Shown here: positions 15,989 through 22,982 of the stretch, one piece after another | Layout of the letters: the number at the start of each line of letters is the position of its first letter | How positions within the stretch are numbered: the first letter of the stretch is position 1 | Program-made: the position numbers and the translations under genes | Notes under the pieces: generated by a model | What the model saw: only the letters and a program-made list of their open reading frames with translations | Told to the model about the DNA's origin: nothing | Databases searched by the model: none | DNA from: CBCXVS01 sp965178525 | Lineage (GTDB): Bacteria; Tectomicrobia; Entotheonellia; Entotheonellales; Entotheonellaceae | Assembly (NCBI GenBank): GCA_965178525.1 | Contig: CBCXVS010000079.1 | Coordinates: 1-25,724, forward strand | DNA length: 25,724 nucleotides | Direction: 5' to 3'

Positions 15989-16086
15989 GCCTAACAAGGG
16001 CTTGAAGCTGACGGTCCACAGCGCAGGCTTTTTGTCAACTTCTAAATTTGTCTCCTGTGGGCCGCGGCTCAAGCCTGGCGTTAGGC
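15989..16086 (+). other. Integron attC recombination site 1
   Basis: GCCTAAC (15989-15995) and GTTAGGC (16080-16086) are perfect inverted R-box ends. Inside them, GGCTTGA...CCACAG is matched by CTGTGG...TCAAGCC with extra unpaired bases on one side, as in attC sites (59-base elements). The site is 98 bases long. It follows a TAG at 15987 and precedes the cassette gene at 16197. Confidence 0.85.
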
Positions 16087-16196
16087 AGTATCACTAAATG
16101 AAGAAGGAACCCGCTCCAACTGCAACATCATGTAGCGAATGTCTTCATGAGAATTATGGCCCATTCCGGAGCCGATATCCTGGGGAGAGGAATGCT

Positions 16197-16622
16197 ATGG
16201 ACTATTACTACATCAACACTGAGGCCAAAAATCTTGGTGGCAAAAGTCCCCATGAGATTTGGATCAAAGAGCATTATGCCTTTGTTTCTGGCGAGTCATA
16301 TGGGCCAAAACTTGGCAGGCTCCATCCCGACGATATTTGTTTCATGTATGTCAATAAACAGGGCGTTATAGCGATTGGGCGAGTCCTTGAACCCTGGGAT
16401 GGCCAGCCATCTGCTCCCCCAGTGGTCTACACCCCATCGCAGGGGCCGGAATACCGGATCAAGGTTGACTGGTATCTTACGCTCCAACATAATCCTATAA
16501 GCGCTCGTGAACTCAGAGACATTATTGGCTGGACCTCCTCACAAACCTTGCAACGCATCACCAATCACAAGGCCGCAGAGCAGCTCCTCCACTATGCGTT
16601 GCGACAGTCAGATCGTGGTTGA
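16197..16622 (+). CDS. Integron cassette protein, EVE/PUA-like (tentative)
   Basis: A 141-residue protein lying between two attC sites. MDYYYINTEAKNLGG opens it, followed by HYAFVSGESYGPKLGRL, DDICFMYVNKQGVIAIGRVLEPWDG and RIKVDWYLTL, a beta-rich pattern resembling EVE/PUA-like modified-nucleotide-binding folds. The C-terminal half (ARELRDIIGWTSSQTLQRIT) is helical. The family is not recognised with confidence. The ATG at 16197 has GGGGAGAGGA at good spacing; a longer frame begins at 16098, only 12 bases after attC1, and would add 33 residues with CxxC. EVE-like domains often accompany defence genes (family knowledge), which fits a cassette passenger. Base composition is lower in GC than the neighbours. 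Confidence 0.6.
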   Translation: MDYYYINTEAKNLGGKSPHEIWIKEHYAFVSGESYGPKLGRLHPDDICFMYVNKQGVIAIGRVLEPWDGQPSAPPVVYTPSQGPEYRIKVDWYLTLQHNPISARELRDIIGWTSSQTLQRITNHKAAEQLLHYALRQSDRG

Positions 16623-16729
16623 TACCCCCATGTCCTTGTTCGTTTCCCATGGTCTTCGTATCATCGTCGGCAGGAATGGGAAACGAGCAGGTGCGGCTCG
16701 ATGCGCAGTAGGTAGAGGATAGTCACCGA

Positions 16730-16825
16730 GCCTAACATCCCAGTCGAGCGGACGGCCCACAGCGTTCGTTTTCAGCATGTTCAACGTCTGTTCTTGTGGG
16801 CCGCCGCTCACCGGGGGCGTTAGGC
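16730..16825 (+). other. Integron attC recombination site 2
   Basis: GCCTAAC (16730-16736) and GTTAGGC (16819-16825) are the R-box ends. GAGCGGACGGCCCACA pairs with TGTGGGCCGCCGCTC, leaving one unpaired A, as expected for strand selection by an integron integrase. The site is 96 bases, in the same orientation as the site at 15989, and the two share their ends and inner boxes. Confidence 0.87.
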
Positions 16826-16971
16826 GTCGAAAGAACAGCATGTTAACATACTAGAGCCTGTGATGCCGGAGATAAGCAGGTTCTTGGGTATTATCATCTA
16901 GAACTGGCCAATCGACGTGTCAACCACGATTTTGGACTCATGTTTGCCAACGATTGGTGAGGCATGTGAAC

Positions 16972-17187
16972 CTATCCAATGTTTTCAAAATCTTCCCAGA
17001 CGAGTCCGAGCTGGCGAATCACGGCCCGGAGGGTGCCCACCTTCAAACCTTTGGACCCCCAATCCGGTACCACAGTTGCCTGTCCTGTTGTTGGGTTGTG
17101 CCACTTGCGGTGCGCGCCACCAGATCGACGAGGCCGTTCCTGGCATCCCAGACGCCGAAGCTTTCTGGCAGCTTGGCGGTACGTCAT
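16972..17187 (-). CDS. hicA: HicA-family mRNA interferase toxin
   Basis: A 71-residue toxin of the double-stranded RNA-binding-like HicA fold. It starts MTYRQAARKLRRLGCQE, and SGGAHRKWHNP carries the catalytic His26 (a variant of the usual GSHH). ATVVPDWGSKGLKVGTLRAVIRQLGL matches the family's C-terminal pattern. HicA cuts mRNA and tmRNA to stop growth (family knowledge). Its ATG overlaps the stop of hicB by four bases (ATGA, 17184-17187). It is on the minus strand inside the cassette array, so opposite to the cassette direction. Confidence 0.9.
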   Translation of the reverse strand: MTYRQAARKLRRLGCQERPRRSGGAHRKWHNPTTGQATVVPDWGSKGLKVGTLRAVIRQLGLVWEDFENIG

Positions 17188-17435
17188 GGGATGGCTACAG
17201 CGTACTCGAACGAGATGATTTCATCGTCTGGCTGTTGACAGAGAGCTGAAGGGAAAGGCTTGTCGAGGTCGTCGTAGAGTTCTATCACCGCCTGAAGCGC
17301 ATCCTGCACATGTGCCAGTGCTTCCTCCATGGTGTCGCCTTCCGTTACCAGTTCTGGCAAGATCGGGCAGGTTACGGTATAGCCACCTTCTGGTTGATGT
17401 GTCAGTTCCAGCGGAACCTTATAAAGACGTGCCAT
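17184..17435 (-). CDS. hicB: HicB-family antitoxin
   Basis: An 83-residue antitoxin of the HicB partial RNase H fold: YKVPLELTHQPEGGYTVTCP, ILPELVTEGDTMEEALAHVQDAL and the C-terminal IISFEYAVAIP. It neutralises HicA and may repress the operon. There is no separate RHH or HTH tail, so regulation may depend on another region. It lies directly upstream of hicA with a four-base overlap, in the less common antitoxin-first order. The ATG at 17435 has AGGAACTCTTGC upstream. The 300 bases upstream (17436-17735) hold no gene I recognise. Confidence 0.9.
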   Translation of the reverse strand: MARLYKVPLELTHQPEGGYTVTCPILPELVTEGDTMEEALAHVQDALQAVIELYDDLDKPFPSALCQQPDDEIISFEYAVAIP

Positions 17436-17918
17436 GCAAGAGTTCCTCTATGTTCCTTCATGAGCTACGCCGAGTGCATACGCTGTGCCTCTTCAAAGCA
17501 ATCCTCTTTCGACCCGGGTCACAGGATGACCGTTTCTGCCAGTTTGCGGACCATGCACCGCGGAACCGAGCGTGAATTCGTAAAAGTTGACCTCTGCACT
17601 CCTGCTTTTCCCCTGAGCCACTCAAAGATGTCCCGTTTTGGGACTCAGGATTAGCGGAGTATAGCACAACAAACCCTAGCGATCTATGGGGAGGGTTCTG
17701 TTGCGGAAAGGTAGGAAAAAGGACACCCATTAGAAGGCTCCTGTCTGATGCATGGCAAACACGGGTTTGCCGCCGACGGCCTCCAGCATCCGCTCCCGCG
17801 TCGCTCCCGCTTCCAGCCGCGGCTGAAACCTATCGTGAGGCCATGGTATTTCAATCATCCTACCGAGCAACTCTCGAACGGTATACCTCTCGAGCCGAAG
17901 ACCACGTACAATGGACCT

Positions 17919-18212
17919 ATGGATATCGTCTATCAACTCCAGGGCGTCGAGTTTGAGTGGGATGAAGATAAAGCTCGGAGCAACGTTGAGGATCACGGCG
18001 TGACGTTCGAAGAAGCCGCCGAAGTGTTCTTCGATCCTTTCTATCAGGGGGGTAATGCCTCCACGGATGACGAGCAACGGGACTTTATCATCGGCTATTC
18101 ACCTGCGCAACGCCTCCTGCTCATCGTGTACCTCGAACGCGGTACACGGACACGGATCATCTCCGCACACCGTACGACTCGCTATGAGAGGAAGTTGTAT
18201 GAAGAAGCCTGA
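17919..18212 (+). CDS. brnT: BrnT-family ribonuclease toxin
   Basis: A 97-residue toxin. FEWDEDKARSNVEDHGVTFEEAAEVFFDPF is the BrnT signature in its first half, GYSPAQRLLLIVYLERG the central strands, and TRTRIISAHRTTRYERKLYEE the C-terminal motif with Arg/His/Tyr residues. BrnT is a RelE-like ribonuclease (family knowledge). The longer frame back to 17748 is not in the family. The ATG at 17919 has no strong ribosome-binding site. Its stop overlaps brnA by 14 bases. Between 17735 and 17918 the minus strand shows a possible gene fragment (residues like RFQPRLEAGATRERMLEAVGG) that I cannot place. Confidence 0.88.
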   Translation: MDIVYQLQGVEFEWDEDKARSNVEDHGVTFEEAAEVFFDPFYQGGNASTDDEQRDFIIGYSPAQRLLLIVYLERGTRTRIISAHRTTRYERKLYEEA

Positions 18213-18495
18213 AGCCGAGGGCGCCTTACGTCTACGTCCGCGCGAGACCGAGTCGGTATCGCTGGCCATACCCCAGGACACGTTGGCCGCGTTGAAGAAG
18301 GTTGCAGCCAAGCGCGATATGTCTTACCAAGCGTTACTCAAGTTGTACATGGGGCAAGGGCTGCGGCAAGATGTCGCCCAGTTCTTTGGGGACCAAGTGC
18401 TGGACGCCACCGCCCACGTGCTTGCAAGACATCTCCAATCCGAAGAGGAGGTCGCGTCTGTCATGCGAGAAATTCGCCAGGAAGCGGTCGGTTAG
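18199..18495 (+). CDS. brnA: BrnA-family antitoxin
   Basis: A 98-residue antitoxin with a ribbon-helix-helix-like end: SVSLAIPQDTLAALKKVAAKRDMSYQALLKLYMGQGLRQDV. It overlaps brnT by 14 bases, the usual toxin-first order. The N-terminal MKKPEAEGALRLRPRETE gives the toxin-binding segment. GAGAGGAAG lies upstream of the ATG. BrnA dimers repress the operon (family knowledge). Its TAG (18493-18495) is followed in the same frame by a HEPN-like fragment. Confidence 0.82.
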   Translation: MKKPEAEGALRLRPRETESVSLAIPQDTLAALKKVAAKRDMSYQALLKLYMGQGLRQDVAQFFGDQVLDATAHVLARHLQSEEEVASVMREIRQEAVG

Positions 18496-18702
18496 CCGCA
18501 CACAGCACTGGACTGGCTCAAAGCGCAATATTTCGCGAACGGTGGCGCACCATTTCCTGCCGACATCTCCAAAGCGTTTGCGTTGGTCAACACCTGGGAT
18601 ACGGAATGGCGGTATCGTTCAGGCACGGCTTCGCGTCGGGACGCCGAAGCCTTTCTACGCGCCGCCGAACAGATCATCATATGGGCTGATGGGAGGTTAT
18701 AA
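18496..18702 (+). pseudogene. Truncated HEPN-like fragment (N-terminus missing)
   Basis: The 68 codons after the BrnA stop read as a helical C-terminal segment: DWLKAQYFANGGAPFPADIS, ALVNTWDTEWRYRSGTASRRDAEAFL and AEQIIIWADGRL. The pattern resembles the end of HEPN-type proteins, but the domain's start and any RxxxxH motif are absent and there is no initiation codon. It ends four bases (three intervening) before the next gene's ATG. I read it as a gene whose 5' part was lost, probably when the BrnTA unit was joined here. Confidence 0.45.
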
Positions 18703-18705
18703 AAC

Positions 18706-19023
18706 ATGGTTACGATACGCGGCAAAAGCGATGCCTGTCTGGAAGCGGTTACAAACGCACTGGCGAGGTACAAAGCGCAGCATCCTCATGCCGACATTGT
18801 GATATACCGGCAGAATTTCGTATCCGTACGTGTGCGTATAATCGATCGGGATTTTGACGGTGTCAGCAAGGCTGATCGTCATGATCATGTATAGGCCTTT
18901 GTGCAAGACCTGCACGAAGAGCACCAAAGTGAGATCAGTCTGTTGCTTTTGTTGACGCCGAACGAACTAGACATGTCGTTTGCCAATGAGGAATTTGACA
19001 ATCCGATTCCATCGAAACCATAG
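18706..19023 (+). pseudogene. Conserved-looking protein interrupted by in-frame TAG
   Basis: The frame starts at ATG 18706 (MVTIRGKSDACLEAVTNALARY, HPHADIVIYRQNFVSVRVRI) and reaches TAG at 18892-18894. In the same frame it continues AFVQDLHEEHQSEISLLLLLTPNELDMSFANEEFDNPIPSKP to a second TAG at 19021-19023. Together they make a coherent 105-residue protein of unknown function. The TAG sits where a Trp (TGG) would be a one-base change. GGGAGG lies nine bases upstream of the ATG, within the preceding HEPN-like fragment, so the two were probably an operon. The final stop lies two bases before the GCCTAAC of a half attC site, as cassette genes do. Confidence 0.55.
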
Positions 19024-19025
19024 CG

Positions 19026-19050
19026 GCCTAACAAGAAGATGGAGCAGACG
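19026..19050 (+). other. Left half of an integron attC site
   Basis: GCCTAAC (19026-19032), followed by AAGAAGATGGAGCAGACG, matches the left R and L boxes of attC sites. The matching right half (a GTTAGGC end) is not found downstream, so the site is truncated. It marks the likely end of the cassette block. Confidence 0.55.
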
Positions 19051-19080
19051 ATGGCAAAGAGCCCTTCACATGCCTATGGT

Positions 19081-19109
19081 CACCCTCTTCCGAGATCATG
19101 AAGAGGGTG
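19081..19109. terminator. Terminator hairpin
   Basis: CACCCTCTTC (19081-19090) pairs perfectly with GAAGAGGGTG (19100-19109) around a nine-base loop, just downstream of the minus-strand epoxide hydrolase and after the cassette block. Confidence 0.65.
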
Positions 19110-19117
19110 CGGAATCA

Positions 19118-20269
19118 TTACCTGAGAGGCCGGAAGAAAGCGCGGACATCCTGCGCCAACAACTCCGGCTCCTCAAACGCGGCAAAGTGACCGCCTCGGG
19201 GCATCTCCGTCCACTGCTGGAGATTGTAAAAACGCTCCGCCCACTCCCGCGGCGGCTGACTAATCTCTTTTGGAAAACGGGCCACGGCGCAGGGCACATC
19301 AATACGTTGTCCGGGTTGGATCACCCAGGGATTGTGCTGATTTTCGTAATAGAGCCGGGTGGACGAGTTGATGGTCTGAGTAGCCCAGTAGATGGTGACG
19401 GTGGTGAGCAATTCGTCCTTGGTGAAGCGTTGTTCCACCTCGCCGTTACAATCGCTCCAGGTCCGCCACTTCTCCACAATCCAGGCGGCCAGTCCGACTG
19501 GCGAATCGTTGAGTCCGTAGGACAGGGTCTGGGGTTTAGTCCCCTGGATATGAGCATAGCCACCCTCTTCTAACTGCCAATGCGCCCGCGCTTCTAACAT
19601 CGTCCGTTCCGGCGCCGAAATGTCGCGCATGCCCGCCTGCCAGCCCGTCGGCGCACCGGACACGGAGGTCGTATGAATGCCGATCAAGTGCGCCGGATAG
19701 GAGAAGCCCAACCGAGCCGTCACCGCCGCGCCCCAGTCGCCGCCTTGCGCGCCATAGCGCGGATACCCTAACCCTTCCGTCATCAACTGCGCCCAGAGGT
19801 CTGCGATTCTCGCAATGTTCATGCCGCGCTTCGTCGTCCGGTCCGAGAATCCATAGCCCGGCATGGAGGGGGCGATGACATCGAAGGCGTCCGCGGAGTT
19901 GCCGCCGTGGCTGGCTGGGTCGGTCAGCAGCGGGATGACTTTTGTGATTTCGAAAATCGTGCTGGGCCAGCCATGCGTGATGATGAGGGGCATAGGGTGG
20001 GGTCCCTGGCCGCGCTCATGGATAAAGTGAATGCCCATACCATCGATCGTGGTGCGATAGTGCGAGAAGCGGTTGAGGGCTGCCTCCTGGGCGCGCCAGT
20101 CAAATCGGGTCCGCCAGTACTCGACCAGCTCTTGAATATAGGTCAGGTTTGAGCCGTAGTCCCATCCTGCACTCGGCAGCGCGTCGGGCCAGCGGACGTT
20201 GGCAAGGCGATTCTGCAAATCCGCCAGGATCTCGTCTGAGACGTGAATAGTGAAGGGTTGCGCATCCAT
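19118..20269 (-). CDS. Epoxide hydrolase (EHN-type alpha/beta hydrolase)
   Basis: A 383-residue enzyme with the N-terminal EHN domain of microsomal-type epoxide hydrolases (FTIHVSDEILADLQNRLANVRWP) followed by an alpha/beta-hydrolase core. HGWP (99-102) is the oxyanion-hole motif, GGDWG contains the nucleophile Asp178, and GGHFAAFEEP near the end contains His361. Tyrosines that activate the epoxide should lie in the cap (ATQTINSSTRLYYEN). It adds water to an epoxide; the substrate is unknown. The start at 20269 has AGGAG at nine bases; the frame is open to 20332. A large hydrolase gene is divergent, so the 232 bases between should hold both promoters. Confidence 0.92.
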   Translation of the reverse strand: MDAQPFTIHVSDEILADLQNRLANVRWPDALPSAGWDYGSNLTYIQELVEYWRTRFDWRAQEAALNRFSHYRTTIDGMGIHFIHERGQGPHPMPLIITHGWPSTIFEITKVIPLLTDPASHGGNSADAFDVIAPSMPGYGFSDRTTKRGMNIARIADLWAQLMTEGLGYPRYGAQGGDWGAAVTARLGFSYPAHLIGIHTTSVSGAPTGWQAGMRDISAPERTMLEARAHWQLEEGGYAHIQGTKPQTLSYGLNDSPVGLAAWIVEKWRTWSDCNGEVEQRFTKDELLTTVTIYWATQTINSSTRLYYENQHNPWVIQPGQRIDVPCAVARFPKEISQPPREWAERFYNLQQWTEMPRGGHFAAFEEPELLAQDVRAFFRPLR

Positions 20270-20501
20270 GCGGTTATGCTCCTGCATGCGTGATAGTCTT
20301 GCCGGTGATTCATGTCTTCCGTGTAGCTTCATCCTTTACCATAGCACTATTTGGCGCTTTCAGAAATGGTTTCCACGGGGAACTGACAGGTTCCTGTTCA
20401 CCTACATTGGCTATCGCAATGGTGGTATGATCAACGGACAGACGGGGTTTCCGCCTGAACGCTACGACATCTCATCATGCTACGGCATCAAGGAGGACAG
20501 G

Positions 20502-22439
20502 ATGCTCGTCCGCCTGCATATCGATCGCATCGAACCCTTCGCGGCCGACATGGCCTTTGGAGAGGCGGGGTCTTATGTTCGTCTCATGGGGACCGCATAT
20601 GGCGAACTCGATCCCGACCACCCTTTGAACACCGGCATCGTCAATCTCGACAAGGCGCCCCGCAATGCGCGCGGGCGCGTCGAGTACGAGATGGATGTGT
20701 ACATCATGCGGCCGGCGGATGCCGCCCGAGGTTGTGGCAAGATCCTGTATGAGGTGACCAACCGGGGCCGCAAAATGCTCCTGCCGGTGTTGCATGAAGC
20801 TCCGGAAACCTCGCCGGGGGCGATCAATGACCCCTCGACACCGGATCATGTCGGGAACGGATTGACATTTCAGCAGGGCTATACGCTCGTGTGGAGCGGC
20901 TGGGACCCGGACGCGCCGCGGGCCAACAACGGCATGGGGATTCGCCTTCCGGCCGCGGCCGACAATGGGAGTCCGATCGTGCAGACGATCCGCGATGAAT
21001 TTATCTTTGGCACCCGCGTTCCCACGACGCGCCTCACGGCTCCATTGAGCTATGAAGCGGCCACGCGGGATCAGGGGCAAGCGCGGCTGACCGTGCGGGC
21101 GTGCGAAACCGATGATCGAGACGTGATCCCGACTGGTCGCTGGGCCTATGCCGATACGCGACGTATCCAACTCCTGCCTGAGGGCACGGCATTCCAGCCT
21201 GGACTCATCTACGATTTCTGGTACCCGGCGAAGGAGCCCAAAGTGCTGGGCATCGGATTTGCGGCGACGCGTGATCTGGTCTCGTTTTTGCGCTACGAAA
21301 CGCATGATACGGATGGAAACGCCAATCCCATTGCGCGCAGCCGTGAGGCGCCGGGCATTCGGGCAGTATTGGCCTTTGGGAATTCGCAGAGCGGGCGATA
21401 CTTGCGCAATCATACCGAACTCGGGTTCAATCAGGATGAGGCGCAACGGCAAGTCTTCGATGGTATCCTGACCCATGTCGCGGGTATTGGCAAAGTCTTC
21501 ACGAATTTTGTCTTTGGGCAATCGTTTCGCACCGGGACCCAGCACGAGGACCACGCGTTTCCGGAGAATTGGTTTCCCTTTGCGCATGCCGCGCTCACCG
21601 ATCCCGTGAGCGGACGGACCGATGCGCTGCTGCGTGGCCATGGCTTCGACCCCCTGATCATGGAAGTCAATACCTCGACGGAATACTGGCAAAAAGGCGC
21701 CGCCCTCCTCCACACCGACCCGCTGGGCACGCATGATCTTGACATCCCAGCCTCCGTCCGGCTCTACTTGATGGCCGGAACCCAACACGGCGGGCGGGCG
21801 GGACTGACGGTGGTACGTGGGAATGGCCACCACCCGAGCAATCCGCACAATCCAACGCCGGCGCTGCGAGCGTTGCTCGTAGCGCTCGATCAGTGGGTCA
21901 CCGAAGGTGTGGCGCCACCAGCCAGCCGGGTGCCGCGTGTGGCCGATGGTTCTCTTGTCACACCGGAAGCCCTCAAGTTTCCGGCCATTCCGGGCGTGCA
22001 TGCGCCACGGCGCACAAATCGGATTGCGGTTCTCACAGACTGGGTGCATCCCGACGCCAGCCCCGATCATACCTATGTGGCCCTCATTCCCCAGGTGGAT
22101 GCGGATGGCAACGAGGTCGCCGGCATCCGTCTGCCCCCGATTGCCACGCCTGTCGCCACGTACACCGGCTGGAATCTCTACAAAGCGCCGTACCCAGAGG
22201 GCGAACTCTGCGACCGGGAGGGGAGCTACCTGTCCTTTGCGGTGACCAAGGCTGAACGCGAGGCGTCCGGGGATCCCCGGCCATCGTTGCAGGAACGCTA
22301 TCCCCACCATGACGCGTATCGCAAGCAGGTCGATAAGGAAACCCGCGCCTTGATGGCCGAGCGGCTGCTACTGCCGGAGGATGCGGCCCGGTACGTGGAT
22401 GAGGCCACCCATACGGACCCGTTCAAGCCCAGGGCATAG
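20502..22439 (+). CDS. Large alpha/beta-hydrolase-domain protein
   Basis: A 645-residue protein of the large 'alpha/beta hydrolase domain' family (Abhydrolase_10 type). The N-terminal 150 residues (RIEPFAADMAFGEAGSYVRLMGTAYGELDP) are a beta-rich entry domain, and YEVTNRGRK is typical. The nucleophile elbow reads FGNSQSGRYLR with Ser295. MAGTQHGG around residue 430 is typical of the family. There is no signal peptide with the start at 20502, which has AAGGAGG six bases upstream; the frame is open to 20250, but that extension has no family features. The activity is unknown, probably an esterase or lactonase acting on a hydrophobic or terpenoid-like substrate (inference). Confidence 0.88.
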   Translation: MLVRLHIDRIEPFAADMAFGEAGSYVRLMGTAYGELDPDHPLNTGIVNLDKAPRNARGRVEYEMDVYIMRPADAARGCGKILYEVTNRGRKMLLPVLHEAPETSPGAINDPSTPDHVGNGLTFQQGYTLVWSGWDPDAPRANNGMGIRLPAAADNGSPIVQTIRDEFIFGTRVPTTRLTAPLSYEAATRDQGQARLTVRACETDDRDVIPTGRWAYADTRRIQLLPEGTAFQPGLIYDFWYPAKEPKVLGIGFAATRDLVSFLRYETHDTDGNANPIARSREAPGIRAVLAFGNSQSGRYLRNHTELGFNQDEAQRQVFDGILTHVAGIGKVFTNFVFGQSFRTGTQHEDHAFPENWFPFAHAALTDPVSGRTDALLRGHGFDPLIMEVNTSTEYWQKGAALLHTDPLGTHDLDIPASVRLYLMAGTQHGGRAGLTVVRGNGHHPSNPHNPTPALRALLVALDQWVTEGVAPPASRVPRVADGSLVTPEALKFPAIPGVHAPRRTNRIAVLTDWVHPDASPDHTYVALIPQVDADGNEVAGIRLPPIATPVATYTGWNLYKAPYPEGELCDREGSYLSFAVTKAEREASGDPRPSLQERYPHHDAYRKQVDKETRALMAERLLLPEDAARYVDEATHTDPFKPRA

Positions 22440-22539
22440 CGGATGGAGCTGTGCTTGACCACGGTCGCGTCTTGGCCTATGCTGACGGAGGTGAGGAAAC
22501 GCAGTGGGTACAGACAACGATCAAAGGAGGAGTGGCACC

Positions 22540-22899
22540 ATGTCTTTCACGCTTAACCACCTGCATTTGAAGACGACGGATCCGAAGCAAACGGCGCAAT
22601 TTTACGTGGACAATCTCGGCGCGACGATTGTCTCGGAAATCGCCGACCGCGGCTATCGCTTGGACCTGCACGGACTCACGATCAACTTGACCACCATCAT
22701 CGCCGATCAAAACCGCGACCAAGCCTACGGCATGGAGCACATCGCCCTGAACACGGACGACATGGCGGGCGCCCTGAACCAGCTCAAGACCAATGGCACC
22801 CGTGTCTTGGAGGAGAGAGAAGGGGCAGCCGGACGGAAAGTTTGCTTCCTCGAAGGGCCCGATGGCGTCCAGATTGAGCTGATTGAGATGGCCAGCTAG
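22540..22899 (+). CDS. VOC-family (glyoxalase-like) protein
   Basis: A 119-residue single-VOC protein: LNHLHLKTTDPKQTAQFYVDNLGA opens module one with its His, GMEHIALNTDDMAGALNQLKTNG opens module two, and FLEGPDGVQIELIE ends with the metal-binding Glu. It probably dimerises to form the active site. The reaction is unknown. AAAGGAGG is followed by the ATG at 22540; the upstream in-frame GTG (22504) lacks a ribosome-binding site. It follows the large hydrolase by 100 bases on the same strand. Confidence 0.88.
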   Translation: MSFTLNHLHLKTTDPKQTAQFYVDNLGATIVSEIADRGYRLDLHGLTINLTTIIADQNRDQAYGMEHIALNTDDMAGALNQLKTNGTRVLEEREGAAGRKVCFLEGPDGVQIELIEMAS

Positions 22900-22910
22900 A
22901 TATTCATTTA

Positions 22911-22982
22911 GTGGTTAGTGATTCGTGAATAGTGGTTGGTGAGGCATTGGGGGCCATCCACTAGCCACTAGCCACTAGCCAC
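22911..22982. repeat. Inverted heptanucleotide repeats (CCACTAG type)
   Basis: Three exact tandem copies of CCACTAG plus a partial copy (about 22959-22982) face a degenerate block of related seven-base units in the opposite orientation (AGTGGTT, AGTGATT, CGTGAAT, AGTGGTT; about 22912-22940). They fill the space between two convergent genes and could fold as a hairpin. Confidence 0.7.

Noticed and set aside
17730..18077. A 115-codon minus-strand frame across the brnT region
   Set aside because: Most of it is the mirror of brnT. Its last 40 residues look somewhat protein-like, but match nothing I can name and have no start of their own.
20475..22310. A 611-codon open frame on the minus strand opposite the large alpha/beta hydrolase
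   Set aside because: It is the antisense shadow of a well-supported gene: no family features, no ribosome-binding site, biased composition typical of mirror frames in GC-rich DNA.
22911..22982. Short regular repeats that might suggest a CRISPR array
   Set aside because: The units are seven bases with no spacers, so this is a tandem repeat.
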